Positions 1 through 8,133 of a stretch of 37,155 nt of DNA are shown here, one piece after another. The position numbers and the translations under genes are program-made. This stretch comes from Phycisphaeraceae bacterium (GTDB lineage: Bacteria; Planctomycetota; Phycisphaerae; Phycisphaerales; Phycisphaeraceae): NCBI GenBank assembly GCA_029260655.1, contig JAJDCU010000023.1:1-37155 (forward strand), read 5' to 3'. Numbering within the stretch: the stretch's first letter is position 1; each line of letters starts with the position of its first letter. Under the pieces are notes generated by a model. That model was not told the origin of the DNA and did not search any database. It was given only the letters and a program-made list of their open reading frames with translations.

Positions 1-63
1 CCCCCTACCCCCTACCCCGGAACCCCTACCCCCTAACCCCGAACCCCCAACCCCGAACCCCCA
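1..63. repeat. C-rich GGGGTT-family tandem repeat before the TPR gene
   Basis: The window opens with degenerate tandem units of the form CCCCTAACCCCGAA / CCCCCAACCCCGAA running up to the first ATG at 64. Bases 45-56 are a perfect 12-nt complement of 398-409 just after the stop of the TPR gene, so this gene is bracketed by complementary repeats. The same family occurs at 391-438, 7727-7758, 8134-8175, 12491-12530 and 28874-28908. The left edge is cut by the window. Confidence 0.8.
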
Positions 64-78
64 ATGTATACTCCCCCC

Positions 79-390
79 ATGACCGACCGACTCGAACAAC
101 TCGAAAAGCTCCTCGCCGCCGACCCGGACGATGCGGACGTCACCTACATGATCGCCATGGAGCACGCCAAGGCCGGCGACCCCGCCGCGGTCATCGATTG
201 GCTGAACAAAACCCTCGCCCTGGATGAGAACTACCTCTACGCCTACTTCCAGAAGGCCAAGGCCCAAAGCGAACAGGGCCACGACGACGCGGCCAAAGCC
301 ACCCTCCAACTGGGCATCGGCAAAGCCACCGAACACGGCGACGCCAAGGCACAGAGCGAGTTGAGCGAGTTGATGGGGTCGATGGAGTGA
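79..390 (+). CDS. small TPR-repeat protein
   Basis: This encodes about 103 residues with no signal peptide or membrane segment, so it is probably a cytoplasmic protein-protein interaction module. The helical pattern (DDADVTYMIAMEHAKAGDPAAVIDWLNKTL, given here only as its key spacing: A/G at TPR positions 8 and 20, Pro near the turn) followed by a second unit around YLYAYFQKAKAQSEQGHDDA fits two to three TPR units. I prefer the ATG at 79 (MTDRLEQLEK) over the ATG at 64, because the first five codons of the longer version lie in the tail of the C-rich repeat. No Shine-Dalgarno site is visible. It precedes dnaB by about 200 bases but has G-rich repeat after its stop, so co-transcription is uncertain. 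Partner unknown. Confidence 0.75.
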   Translation: MTDRLEQLEKLLAADPDDADVTYMIAMEHAKAGDPAAVIDWLNKTLALDENYLYAYFQKAKAQSEQGHDDAAKATLQLGIGKATEHGDAKAQSELSELMGSME

Positions 391-438
391 GAGGGGATCG
401 GGGTTGGGGATAAAGGGGATGGGAGTTGGAGGATCGGG
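391..438. repeat. G-rich GGGGTT-family repeat after the TPR gene stop
   Basis: Units such as GATCGGGGTTGGGGATAAAGGGG start directly after the TGA at 388-390. Bases 398-409 complement 45-56 exactly. The remainder up to 570 shows no coding signal. Confidence 0.7.
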
Positions 439-570
439 CTGCTCAGAAGCGTGTGTCCGGGGGTGGCCTCGCGTGATCCATTTATCCTGTGATATCGCCC
501 CCCCGAAGCCGACACCTTCTGCACGGCGATTACCCCGCCCACCGGACCTGGGCGTGGGGGTTGCACGGCG

Positions 571-579
571 TGCTATGAT
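571..579 (+). promoter_or_regulatory. candidate extended -10 promoter for dnaB
   Basis: TGC followed by TATGAT (574-579) matches an extended -10 element (TGnTATAAT). A TTGCAC at 561-566 is too close to serve as its -35. Transcription would begin near 586, which favours translation from the ATG at 624 over the one at 597. Confidence 0.4.
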
Positions 580-623
580 CTAGCCAGTCACGGACGATGT
601 CCCCTCCCGGAAGCCGCACCGCC

Positions 624-2036
624 ATGAGCACCGCGCCCACGCAGACAAGTCAGCACCGCCGTCAGCCGATCGAGGTCCGCCGGGTGGATGTGTCCAAGCT
701 GTTCGACAAGCTCCCGCCGCACGCGATCGAGGCCGAGTGCGCGCTGTTGGGCTCATTGATCCTGGACTGGCGTGTCTGCGGCGAGGTGGTCCAGGTCCTC
801 AAGGGCCCGGAAGACCTGTACAAGCCGGCCCACGCCGCGATCTACGAGACGCTCGTCGAGTTGTACGACAAGGTCCAGTCGATCGACATGGTCCAGCTTC
901 GGCAGCGTCTGGAGGACAAGGGCCAACTCGAACAGGTCGGGGGGCTTGATTACCTGATTGAGCTGGCCGAGTCGGTGCCGTCGGCGGCGAGCGCGGTGTA
1001 CTACGCAAATATCGTGCGTGAAAAGGCCGCGGTGCGCCACCTGATCGAGGCGGCCGGGCGCATCCTCGACGACTGTTACAACTCGTCGGACCCGGTCGGC
1101 GACCTGCTGGATAAAGCCGAGCGGGACATCTTCGAGATCGCCGAATCCAAGTCCACGCAGGAAGCCGCCCATCTCGGTGAACTGCTTCAGGAGACATACG
1201 ACCAGCTCCAGACCGACGACGGGATGCGGACCGGGATCGAGACCGGGTTCTTCGAGCTCGACGAGATGACCAACGGCCTTCAGCCGGGCGAACTGATCAT
1301 CGTTGCGGCAAGGCCCTCGATGGGCAAGACCGCGCTGGCGCTCAACATGGCCGAGCACATGGCCGCGGTCAACCGCCAGCCCTGCGCCGTGTTCAGCCTC
1401 GAGATGTCACGCCAGCAGCTCGCCCAGCGTCTGCTTTGCTCGCGGTCGGGGGTCGACTCGCACAAGCTTCGGCGTAACCTGCTGAACGACGACGACTACG
1501 CCAATCTGGCCAAGGCGGTCGGCGGGCTGTCCGAGGCGCCGTTGTACATCGACGACACCCCCGGGCTGACCCTGCTGGGTCTGCGTGCCAAGGCCCGGCG
1601 TCTGGTCGCCCGGCACGACATCAAGGCCGTCTACGTCGATTACCTGCAACTGATGAGCGCCCCGGGCTCCGAGAGCCGCCAGCAGGAGGTCTCCAGCCTA
1701 AGCCGGGGGATCAAGGCGCTGGCGCGCGAACTGAAAGTCCCGGTCATCTGCCTGAGCCAGCTCAACCGCGCCGCCGAGCAGCGCGAAGGACACCGCCCAC
1801 GGATGAGCGACCTGCGCGAGTCCGGCTCGATCGAGCAGGACGCCGACGTCGTCATGATGCTCCACCGCGAAGACTATTTTCACCGCGGCGAAGAGGACTA
1901 CGAAGAAACCAACACCGCCGAGGTCATCCTCACCAAGCAGCGCAACGGCCCGACCGGTGTGGTCAAGCTTCACTTCCACGGCCCAACGACACGGTTCCAC
2001 AACCTGGCGACCCACGTCGGCGGCGGTGGGTACTAG
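624..2036 (+). CDS. dnaB: replicative DNA helicase DnaB
   Basis: This is the hexameric 5'-3' helicase that unwinds DNA at the replication fork. From the ATG at 624 the protein has 470 residues, a normal DnaB length. The N-terminal DnaB domain (PPHAIEAECALLGSLI, about residues 31-46) is followed by a linker and the RecA-like motor. The Walker A is ARPSMGKTA (about 229-237), the Walker B region VYVDYLQL (about 336-343), then SQLNRAAE and the DLRESGSIEQDADVV arginine-finger/sensor stretch (about 396-410). No intein or insertion is present. The alternative ATG at 597 adds nine residues; I chose 624 because the candidate -10 at 574-579 would leave only a short leader before 597. No strong Shine-Dalgarno is visible. 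It is followed by the CysQ-like gene after a 187-base gap containing a small hairpin (2082-2098). Confidence 0.97.
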   Translation: MSTAPTQTSQHRRQPIEVRRVDVSKLFDKLPPHAIEAECALLGSLILDWRVCGEVVQVLKGPEDLYKPAHAAIYETLVELYDKVQSIDMVQLRQRLEDKGQLEQVGGLDYLIELAESVPSAASAVYYANIVREKAAVRHLIEAAGRILDDCYNSSDPVGDLLDKAERDIFEIAESKSTQEAAHLGELLQETYDQLQTDDGMRTGIETGFFELDEMTNGLQPGELIIVAARPSMGKTALALNMAEHMAAVNRQPCAVFSLEMSRQQLAQRLLCSRSGVDSHKLRRNLLNDDDYANLAKAVGGLSEAPLYIDDTPGLTLLGLRAKARRLVARHDIKAVYVDYLQLMSAPGSESRQQEVSSLSRGIKALARELKVPVICLSQLNRAAEQREGHRPRMSDLRESGSIEQDADVVMMLHREDYFHRGEEDYEETNTAEVILTKQRNGPTGVVKLHFHGPTTRFHNLATHVGGGGY

Positions 2037-2223
2037 GTCGGGTCCCGCACGTAAATCGATTTGAAGTCTTGCCGTTAAGCGGCGGATCGTAGATCCGCGC
2101 GTTGGGCCAAGGGGCCAAGCCAGGCGATCTGCGATCACCCGCTAAACAGGTTATAGCCCGCCCTCGCCTGGCCGTGATCCGCTACACTCCCCTCTCGACC
2201 CACACGAGACGGAGCAAGAGCCG

Positions 2224-3210
2224 ATGGACCTGACTCAAGAACGACAGACAGCCATCGCGGCGGTGCGGCTGGCCTCGACCGTGACCCAGGCGGTGCAGAA
2301 GAGTTTGGTCACGGCGGACACGCTGCAGAAGAAGGACCGCAGCCCGGTGACGGTCGCGGACTTCGCCAGCCAGGCGGTCGTCTGCAGGGCCCTGGCGGAC
2401 GCTTTCCCCGGTGACCCGATCGTCGGCGAGGAAGACGCCAAGGCGCTGCGTGAATCCGGGAACGTGGCACGGCTCGATTCGGTTGTCACACGGGTTTCCG
2501 CCGCGGTGGGCGGCGCCGACACGGACCAGGTGCTCGACTGGATCGACCTAGGCGGCGCGACACCGGACGCCTCGACCAAGCGGTACTGGACGCTGGACCC
2601 GATCGACGGGACCAAGGGGTTTCTCCGGGCAGGACAGTACGCGATCGCACTGGCGTTAATCGAAGACGGGCAGGTGGTTTTGGGCGTGCTGGGCTGTCCG
2701 AACCTTCCGATACAAGGCGGCGACGGGCAAGGCGTGCTGATGACGGCGACGGTTGGCCAGGGAGCCCATGCGATGCCGCTGAACACAGCCGCGACCCAGG
2801 GCACGGCCGTCAGCGTCAGTGACGTAACCGACCCCGCCGAGGGACGTTTCTGCGAGTCGGTCGAATCGGGCCACAGCGACCAGGACGACTCGGCAAGGAT
2901 CGCCGGGCTCTTGGGCATCACCGCCAAGCCCGTCCGCATGGACAGCCAGGCCAAGTACGCCGCCGTGGCGCGGGGCGACGCCTCGATCTATCTGAGACTG
3001 CCGACCAGCGCCGAATACCGAGAGAAGATTTGGGACCACGCCGGCGGGATGATCGCAGTGACCGAGGCGGGCGGGACTGTCACCGACGCTTTTGGCAAAC
3101 CGCTGGACTTCACCCACGGCCGCAAACTCGAACATAACCGCGGCATCATCGCCACCAACGGCAAGATCCACGACCGGGTCGTCCAGGCCGTCGGGCAGGT
3201 CATCGGGTAA
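2224..3210 (+). CDS. cysQ: 3'(2'),5'-bisphosphate nucleotidase, CysQ/Hal2-like inositol phosphatase family
   Basis: This is a Mg2+-dependent phosphatase of the inositol monophosphatase superfamily, likely hydrolysing 3'-phosphoadenosine 5'-phosphate (PAP), the by-product of sulfate activation and sulfation. The 328 residues carry the Hal2-style KDRSPVTVADFASQ region (37-50), the metal-binding GEED (68-71), DPIDGTKGF (125-133) and the C-terminal WDHAGG (270-275). KGF after DPIDGT and the long insert between GEED and DPIDGT fit Hal2/CysQ better than classical inositol monophosphatase. No signal peptide is seen, so it is cytosolic. A GGAG sits 9 bases before the ATG at 2224. It shares its strand with dnaB but probably has its own promoter. 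The exact substrate is inferred from the subfamily. Confidence 0.88.
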   Translation: MDLTQERQTAIAAVRLASTVTQAVQKSLVTADTLQKKDRSPVTVADFASQAVVCRALADAFPGDPIVGEEDAKALRESGNVARLDSVVTRVSAAVGGADTDQVLDWIDLGGATPDASTKRYWTLDPIDGTKGFLRAGQYAIALALIEDGQVVLGVLGCPNLPIQGGDGQGVLMTATVGQGAHAMPLNTAATQGTAVSVSDVTDPAEGRFCESVESGHSDQDDSARIAGLLGITAKPVRMDSQAKYAAVARGDASIYLRLPTSAEYREKIWDHAGGMIAVTEAGGTVTDAFGKPLDFTHGRKLEHNRGIIATNGKIHDRVVQAVGQVIG

Positions 3211-3245
3211 GTAATTCGAATCACGCTTTCAAACCGCACGTTTGT

Positions 3246-3323
3246 CCCTCAGCCCCCGGCTTCGCCGGGGGATTCAGGCCACCTTGTGCGTGCGTATCCC
3301 CCGGCGAAGCCGGGGGCTGAGGG
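3246..3323. repeat. nested palindrome / REP-like element, possible bidirectional terminator
   Basis: A 27-nt arm (3246-3272) is repeated as a perfect inverted copy at 3297-3323 with a 24-nt spacer. Each arm is itself a hairpin, CCCCCGGC-TTC-GCCGGGGG. It lies between the convergent CysQ-like (+) and YjfB-like (-) genes, where it could stop transcription in both directions, though no U-run follows. Confidence 0.8.
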
Positions 3324-3423
3324 GAGAGAAGATTCAAAACGGGATCCGAATAAGAACTGATGGCACGGAGTTGATCAGCGGTCAGGCGTCGTCTGCCTTC
3401 CCTACCCCACATCCCCCACGCAT

Positions 3424-3633
3424 CTACGCGGTGACGTCCAGGACCTGGCCTTTGCCAGGTTCCAGGCCGGATAGCGCCTGTTCCTGGACCTCGGCGGCGG
3501 CCTCGAGGAGCGAGATCGCGGCGTCTCCCTGGGCCCTGGCGGCATCCATCGCCTTGCCGGCGACTTTAACCGCGACCTGATGGGCAAGCTGCGCCTGTTC
3601 AAGACCCGATGTGGCGGAGGAGATGCCGGACAT
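3424..3633 (-). CDS. YjfB-like putative motility protein
   Basis: A 69-residue protein (MSGISSATSGLEQAQLAHQV...) with one long amphipathic helical stretch, the KAMDAAR.QGDAAISLLE core (about 28-44) and a short tail ending LEPGKGQVLDVTA. This matches the layout of the YjfB 'putative motility protein' family: an N-terminal Gln/Ala-rich helix, a KxMDAAKxQG-like motif and a G-hydrophobic-D end. The function of the family is not established. The longer reading frame starting at 3966 runs antisense through the porin and should be ignored. The ATG at 3633 is preceded by AGCAGGT, a weak Shine-Dalgarno. A sigma28-like promoter lies directly upstream. It is separated from the porin by a strong terminator, so it is likely its own transcript. 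Confidence 0.75.
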   Translation of the reverse strand: MSGISSATSGLEQAQLAHQVAVKVAGKAMDAARAQGDAAISLLEAAAEVQEQALSGLEPGKGQVLDVTA

Positions 3634-3640
3634 ACCTGCT

Positions 3641-3668
3641 GTATCGGCTCTCCCACGTCGTGTATTGA
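3641..3668 (-). promoter_or_regulatory. candidate sigma28 (FliA/SigD)-type promoter
   Basis: On the minus strand, GCCGATAC (3648-3641) differs in one base from the sigma28 -10 consensus GCCGATAA. TCAA (3668-3665) lies 16 bases upstream, against TAAA with about 15 expected. It ends 7 bases before the ATG, so the leader would be very short or absent. Confidence 0.35.
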
Positions 3669-3718
3669 ATCTTCCGGCCTGCCCATGCCCCCACGATGAC
3701 TGACTCACCGTGCGCAAG

Positions 3719-3745
3719 AAAAACCCCCGGGCGTGTGCCCGGGGG
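3719..3745 (-). terminator. Rho-independent terminator of the porin gene
   Basis: A perfect 9-bp stem (CCCCCGGGC / GCCCGGGGG, 3724-3745) with a GTGT loop is followed on the minus strand by five T residues (3723-3719). It lies 31 bases after the porin stop codon. Confidence 0.85.
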
Positions 3746-3776
3746 TGGTCAATCGTACGAGCTGTTCGCTTCGTTC

Positions 3777-5111
3777 TTAGAACAGAAGCTGGAACTGGAA
3801 GCGGGCGAAGAGTTCGTCTTCTTCGCCGGACAGCGTCCCGATCCCGGTGCTGTCGGTGCTGGCGCCGAACGGGTTCGACGTCGGGGTCATCTCGCCGAGC
3901 ACGGTCACGTCGGCGGTGAACTTGGTGCGGTGACCGTTGACGTAGTAGTTCACACCGAAGGTGCATGCATCGAAATCGTCTTCGCCATCGACGTCGCCAT
4001 CGATGAACACATAACGCGCGAAGAACTCGAACTTGTCCGGGACGATGTGGATGCCGCCCTGAGCGACGTAGCCGTCCATGTCACGGTCGGACCCTGCGGC
4101 GGCGTCGGGATCAATCGTCGCGCCGATGTAGGCGAAGAAGGCGTTCCACCCGTTGTTTTCCCAGGAAAGGTCGACGGTGTGGGCGTGGTAGTCGTCCCTC
4201 GAGCCGTTACGGCCGTCACCCAGCTGCAGGTGGTAGGCACCACCGAGGATGATCGACTGGCCCTCACCGCTCCAACCGGTGAAGTCCTTGCCTTGATCCA
4301 GGTCGCCTTCCAGGGCGATGTCGCCGCGGACGGTGGCCGCGAACTCGGAACTGTTATCTGAGAAGTCGCTGGTCTCGGAGTTGCCGCCATCACCGATCAT
4401 GGTCAGGAGCCGCCAGTTGGCGTCGGCATATCTCAGACGGACGCCTTCCGCGCGGTTGAGGGTGAAGAACTCGTTGGTGATCGAGCGCTCCGCGGCGAGC
4501 TGCCGGGACGAGCTAACCAATTCCTCGCGGAGGAACGGGTGCTTCATCTTACCGGCGGCGAGATTGGCCTGGTCGTTGATGTCGTAGCTGACGTTCCACT
4601 CTTCCAGGAAGGTGCTGGCGGTCATGCGGTCGTTGGCCAGCACGAGGTGGTACCCGACCTTCGGGTTGGCGACGTGGCCGTCGAACTTGACCTTGGCGCG
4701 GCGGGTCTGGAAGCCGCCTTCGTCTTCATCACCGCCTGGGGCCAGGGCCTTGTCGTCCTGGTTGTTGTAGATGTATCGGAACTGCAACTGGCCGCTGAGG
4801 TACAACGCGAAGGCGCCGTCGGCGCTGTGGATGAAGAAGTGGTTGCCGTCGTGCCCGGCGATCGCGCCGTCGGCCAGCAGCGATGCACGTGTGTCGGCGT
4901 CAGACAGCACTTCCATGATCAGGCCCTTGACCTCTTCGGCGCGGCGCTCGTTCAGCCAGTTATCGCCCTGGTCTGTCTGGACCTGCGTCAACTCCGCCCG
5001 GAGTGAATCGATCTGTGCCTGCATCTCGGTGATCTGATCACCCTGAGCCGGGGTCAAAAGACCCAACCCGGCAACAACAAATGCTGCAGTCTTCCAATGT
5101 GTTCGTACCAT
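3777..5111 (-). CDS. OprO/OprP-family outer-membrane porin
   Basis: A 444-residue protein with a signal peptide (KTAAFVVAGLGLLTPAQG, residues 7-24), a short periplasmic coiled coil (about 27-70) and a beta-barrel domain. The barrel resembles the phosphate-selective porin O/P family: LYLSGQLQFRYIYNNQDD near 103-120, FQTRRAKVKFDGHVANPKVGYHL, and alternating polar/aromatic strands to the end. It terminates FARFQFQLLF, with the C-terminal Phe that the BAM machinery recognises. The predicted location is the outer membrane. The substrate cannot be called; many family members are general or anion porins. A GGAG lies about 11 bases before the ATG. The gene is monocistronic by layout: a terminator follows immediately and over 400 bases of non-coding DNA precede it. 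Confidence 0.85.
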   Translation of the reverse strand: MVRTHWKTAAFVVAGLGLLTPAQGDQITEMQAQIDSLRAELTQVQTDQGDNWLNERRAEEVKGLIMEVLSDADTRASLLADGAIAGHDGNHFFIHSADGAFALYLSGQLQFRYIYNNQDDKALAPGGDEDEGGFQTRRAKVKFDGHVANPKVGYHLVLANDRMTASTFLEEWNVSYDINDQANLAAGKMKHPFLREELVSSSRQLAAERSITNEFFTLNRAEGVRLRYADANWRLLTMIGDGGNSETSDFSDNSSEFAATVRGDIALEGDLDQGKDFTGWSGEGQSIILGGAYHLQLGDGRNGSRDDYHAHTVDLSWENNGWNAFFAYIGATIDPDAAAGSDRDMDGYVAQGGIHIVPDKFEFFARYVFIDGDVDGEDDFDACTFGVNYYVNGHRTKFTADVTVLGEMTPTSNPFGASTDSTGIGTLSGEEDELFARFQFQLLF

Positions 5112-5521
5112 GGTGTTTAAGCTCCGTTCCGTGGGACTAGAAATCTCTCGTACGTTTGGACTGTATCGGCGACAACAGCGTCCGAACGCTTAAAATTGAC
5201 GCGCCGTCCAATGCGCGGATATTCTGCATGACCGCCGCGGACCGGTCAAACGCATGTGGAAAACCTGTGGCCGGCACCGGTGCAGGGCCGTCCGATAATG
5301 TGTCAACCCCCGCCGTCTCGACGCCAAACCCACAGCGACCGAGAGCCAGGACGCGCAGAAATTGCGCTAATAAAATAAATCGAAACCCCGGATATTCGGC
5401 GTTTTCGGACGCCGGGAGCCGGCCTATAAGTCGATATATCTTCTGAGTTATGGGAATTAGCGGGGGCAAACCCCGGCCTGCGGACAGGGGGCTACATCTC
5501 TTGCGTACCCGGAAAAGCATC
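5112..5521. other. non-coding region upstream of the porin and downstream of scpA
   Basis: About 410 bases hold no convincing reading frame. The AT-rich patch at 5368-5382 and a small hairpin at 5398-5413 (GGCGT/ACGCC) may belong to the porin promoter/leader region or the scpA 3' end. I cannot identify a clear promoter or terminator. Confidence 0.5.
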
Positions 5522-6553
5522 TTAGTCGCCGTTTGATGTCGGCTCAGGATCCACCTGGGATTCGCCGGCGGTATCGTCAGGCTCTTCAGACTCATCGGGC
5601 TGATCTGCGCCGCGCTGGGCACGCAGATCGGCACGCCGCTGAGCACGCAGCCGGGACGGCTCGTCCGGCCAGTCGTACTGGACCTCGCCCGTCTTAGGGT
5701 CGCGCCAGTCGGTCGCGGCCGTATCGGCCTGCATCGCCGAGGGGTCCAGATGGTCCGAATCAGGACGCAGCTCAAGGCGGATCTCATCCGCGTCCCGGTC
5801 CTGGATCACACGCACACGGCGTTGGCGCACCAGCTCAAGCATCGCCAGGAACAAGCCCACCAGCTCGCCACGCGATGCCCGGCCCTCGAAGATCTGCCCC
5901 AGGGTCATCGCGCCGTCACGCCTGAGGCGGTCGGCGATGTCTTCCTCGTGCAGCGAGATCGGCGTATCGTCATACATCACCTCGACCTGCGGCTTGTGGC
6001 CGATCGAATCGAGGATACGCCCAAACGCCTGGCACAGGTCCAGCACATTCGCGTCTTCCAGGTCCATCTCGACCATGGCCGCATCGTCGGGGTCGCCACC
6101 GTCCCCCGCCTGCCGCGTGCCGGGCTTCTCCACCGGCCGGGCCGTCGGGTGCGCCGGGTAGCGGTCGGACCACTGGCGCTGTCGGTCCTCCAGCTCGATC
6201 GCAGCCTCCTTAAAACGACGGTACGCCAGCAGTTGCTGCACCAGCTCGTAACGCGGGTCGGCCGGGTCCTCGATCGAATCGGTCGCGTCGGACTGGTCTT
6301 CCTCGGTCACGAAGGGCACGAGCATCTGGCTCTTGATCTCGAGCAGCGTCGCCGCCATCACCAGGAACTCCCCGGCCAGCTCGACATCGATCTCCTGGAT
6401 CACCTTCAAGTGATGCAGGTACTGCTCGGTCAGCTCGGCGACGGGGATGTCCTGAAGGTCGATCTCGTGACGCTTGACCAGGTACAAAAGCAGGTCCAGC
6501 GGCCCGGCGTAGGCGTCTAGCTTGACGCGGTAGTCTTGGCTGGTTCCGGTCAT
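5522..6553 (-). CDS. scpA: segregation and condensation protein ScpA
   Basis: ScpA is the kleisin subunit that bridges the SMC heads in the bacterial condensin. The N-terminal signature YRVKLDAYAGPLDLLLYLVK (8-27) and EIDLQDIPVAELTEQYLHHL (30-49) are diagnostic, followed by GEFLVMAATLLEIKSQMLVP (61-80). The winged-helix C-terminal kleisin region follows around 200-260 (MTLGQIFEGRASRGELVGLFLAMLELVRQ, here the pattern only). The protein is 343 residues, longer than most ScpA, because of an acidic linker (about 86-165) and a charged, repeat-like tail (RLRAQRRADLRAQRGADQPD and on). GGGAG lies about 9 bases before the ATG. scpB and smc are not in the window. Confidence 0.95.
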   Translation of the reverse strand: MTGTSQDYRVKLDAYAGPLDLLLYLVKRHEIDLQDIPVAELTEQYLHHLKVIQEIDVELAGEFLVMAATLLEIKSQMLVPFVTEEDQSDATDSIEDPADPRYELVQQLLAYRRFKEAAIELEDRQRQWSDRYPAHPTARPVEKPGTRQAGDGGDPDDAAMVEMDLEDANVLDLCQAFGRILDSIGHKPQVEVMYDDTPISLHEEDIADRLRRDGAMTLGQIFEGRASRGELVGLFLAMLELVRQRRVRVIQDRDADEIRLELRPDSDHLDPSAMQADTAATDWRDPKTGEVQYDWPDEPSRLRAQRRADLRAQRGADQPDESEEPDDTAGESQVDPEPTSNGD

Positions 6554-6660
6554 CGACTCATCTCCCTGGTGCCGCCGGGCATGGGCGGGGGTTATCCGGG
6601 GGTTTGACCTCGGATACGGTCATACGCGATCATAGTGCCACTTTAGGCAGGTTTATCCTT

Positions 6661-7722
6661 ATGAACAAGACCCAGCCCCAAACCGACCCCCGGCCTGACC
6701 CCGGCGCGGACCCCAAGGCCGACTCCCAAGACGAGCAGGCCCGGTTCGCCAGGCAGGTCATGGACGCCGAGGCCGATGCGATCCGACACGTCCAGGTCAC
6801 CGACGCTTTCCACCGGGCGGTGGACGTGGTGCTGGGCGCCAAGGCAGGGAACTTGGTCGTCTCCGGGCTAGGCAAGTCCGGGCTGATCGGCCAGAAGCTC
6901 ACCGCCACCTTCGCCAGTACCGGCACGCCGGCGCACTTCATGCACCCGGTCGAGGCCATGCACGGCGACCTGGGCAAGGTCCGCAAGGGCGACGCCGTGC
7001 TGATCCTTTCCTATGGCGGGAACACCGACGAGGTCGTCACCCTGGCCGAGCTATTGAAGCAAGACGAGGTCCCCGTGATCGCGATGGTCGGCAAAGAAGA
7101 CTGCGATCTGGCGCGGATCGCCACGGTGACGCTCCCGGTCGGGGATGTTGCCGAGGCCTGCCCGCTGAACCTGGCGCCCACCGCCAGCACCACCGCCATG
7201 CTCGCGCTGGGTGACGCGCTGGCCCTGGCTGTCAGCAGGCGGCGGAACTTCGGCGTCAGCGACTTTAAGAAGGTACACCCAGGCGGCGGACTGGGAAGAC
7301 AACTCATGCCCGTCGTCCACGCCATGCGGTTCAAGGCCGGGCAAAACCAGCCGCTGGTCAGCCTGGACCTGACCGTCCAAGACGCCTACGCACAGGCCGA
7401 GGCCTACGCCAAGGAGTCCGGCCTGCGCCGCGCGGGCGCGCTGCTGGTCATCGATGCTGATGGCAAGCTCGCGGGTATCGTCACCGACGGCGACCTGCGC
7501 TCGGCACTGATAAACCAAGGCCCCGACGTCTGGTCCGGCCCGATCCGAGGCGTCATGACCCAAAACCCCACCACCTTGCCCGACACCGCCCTGGTCCGAG
7601 ACGCCGTCCGCATCGTCAGAGAAAGACGCTTCGACGAGATCCCCGTCATCGACGACGCCGGCAAACCCGTCGGCCTGATCGACGTGCAAGACCTCGCGGC
7701 GCTGAAAGTGATCGAAGGGTAG
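6661..7722 (+). CDS. kdsD: D-arabinose 5-phosphate isomerase, KpsF/GutQ family
   Basis: This enzyme converts ribulose 5-phosphate to arabinose 5-phosphate, the first step of KDO synthesis for lipopolysaccharide. The 353-residue protein has a SIS domain (about 50-195: VVSGLGKSGLIGQKLTATFA, TPAHFMHPVEAMHGDLG, SYGGNTDE, CPLNLAPTASTTAMLALGDALA) and two CBS domains (about 220-283 and 295-350). I chose the ATG at 6661 (MNKTQPQ) over the in-frame start at 6604, because the residues before it look non-coding and a weak promoter-like TTGACC (6604-6609) lies there. The N-terminal 25 residues are Pro/Asp-rich and probably disordered. Its stop (TAG 7720-7722) is followed at once by ATG 7723 and the repeat-bounded S23 element, with kdsC beyond. 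Confidence 0.95.
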   Translation: MNKTQPQTDPRPDPGADPKADSQDEQARFARQVMDAEADAIRHVQVTDAFHRAVDVVLGAKAGNLVVSGLGKSGLIGQKLTATFASTGTPAHFMHPVEAMHGDLGKVRKGDAVLILSYGGNTDEVVTLAELLKQDEVPVIAMVGKEDCDLARIATVTLPVGDVAEACPLNLAPTASTTAMLALGDALALAVSRRRNFGVSDFKKVHPGGGLGRQLMPVVHAMRFKAGQNQPLVSLDLTVQDAYAQAEAYAKESGLRRAGALLVIDADGKLAGIVTDGDLRSALINQGPDVWSGPIRGVMTQNPTTLPDTALVRDAVRIVRERRFDEIPVIDDAGKPVGLIDVQDLAALKVIEG

Positions 7723-7764
7723 ATGGGGGTTCGGGATTCGGGGTTGGGGATTGGGGTTCAAGCC

Positions 7765-8133
7765 ATGGGCGTTTCCAGTTATCGGGATCTTGAAGTTTGG
7801 CAGATGGGTATAGAGTTGGTTAAGCGGGTGTATCGGTTGACTCGTGAGTTGCCGGCCGAGGAGCGATTCGCGCTTGGCGACCAGATGCGACGGGCGGTTG
7901 TTTCCGTACCCGCCAACATCGCTGAAGGCTGGGCGCGTGACCACACCAAAGAATATCTCCGGTTTATCTCGATCGCCCGTGGTTCACTGGCCGAACTGGA
8001 TACCTTCTTTACTTTGTGCATCGAGTTGGAGTATGTCCAAGCCGACCGCATGACACAGTTGACAGAGTTTTCCGACCGCCTCGGCCGAATGCTAAACACG
8101 CTACAAAGCTCTCTAAAAACCAAGATGAGGTGA
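7765..8133 (+). CDS. four-helix-bundle protein, 23S rRNA intervening-sequence (S23/IVP) family
   Basis: 122 residues from the ATG at 7765 (MGVSSYRDLEVWQMGIELVK). The family signature is clear: YRDLEVWQ, then LTRELPAEERFALGDQMRRA, VSVPANIAEGWAR, LRFISIARGSLAELDT and a C-terminal helix ending at the stop. These small proteins form pentameric four-helix bundles and are known from intervening sequences in 23S rRNA genes; their function is unclear. Reading in frame from ATG 7723 would add 14 residues encoded by the G-rich repeat (MGVRDSGLGIGVQA), which I take to be non-native. The TGA stop overlaps a GTG (8130-8132, sequence GTGA). Here the gene sits in a protein-coding operon, between kdsD and kdsC, bounded by complementary repeats. 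Confidence 0.9.
   Translation: MGVSSYRDLEVWQMGIELVKRVYRLTRELPAEERFALGDQMRRAVVSVPANIAEGWARDHTKEYLRFISIARGSLAELDTFFTLCIELEYVQADRMTQLTEFSDRLGRMLNTLQSSLKTKMR

Noticed and set aside
1-63. Repeat as telomere or CRISPR
   Set aside because: Units are degenerate, short and scattered at gene edges, without fixed spacers or a chromosome end.
561-566. TTGCAC as -35 of the dnaB promoter
   Set aside because: Only 7 bases from the -10 box; spacing is too short.
2224-3210. Classical inositol monophosphatase
   Set aside because: DPIDGTKGF and the long insert fit the Hal2/CysQ group better.
3634-3966. N-terminal extension of the YjfB-like gene to 3966
   Set aside because: It runs antisense to nothing useful but through the terminator and the porin 3' end in another frame; only the last 69 codons resemble a protein family.
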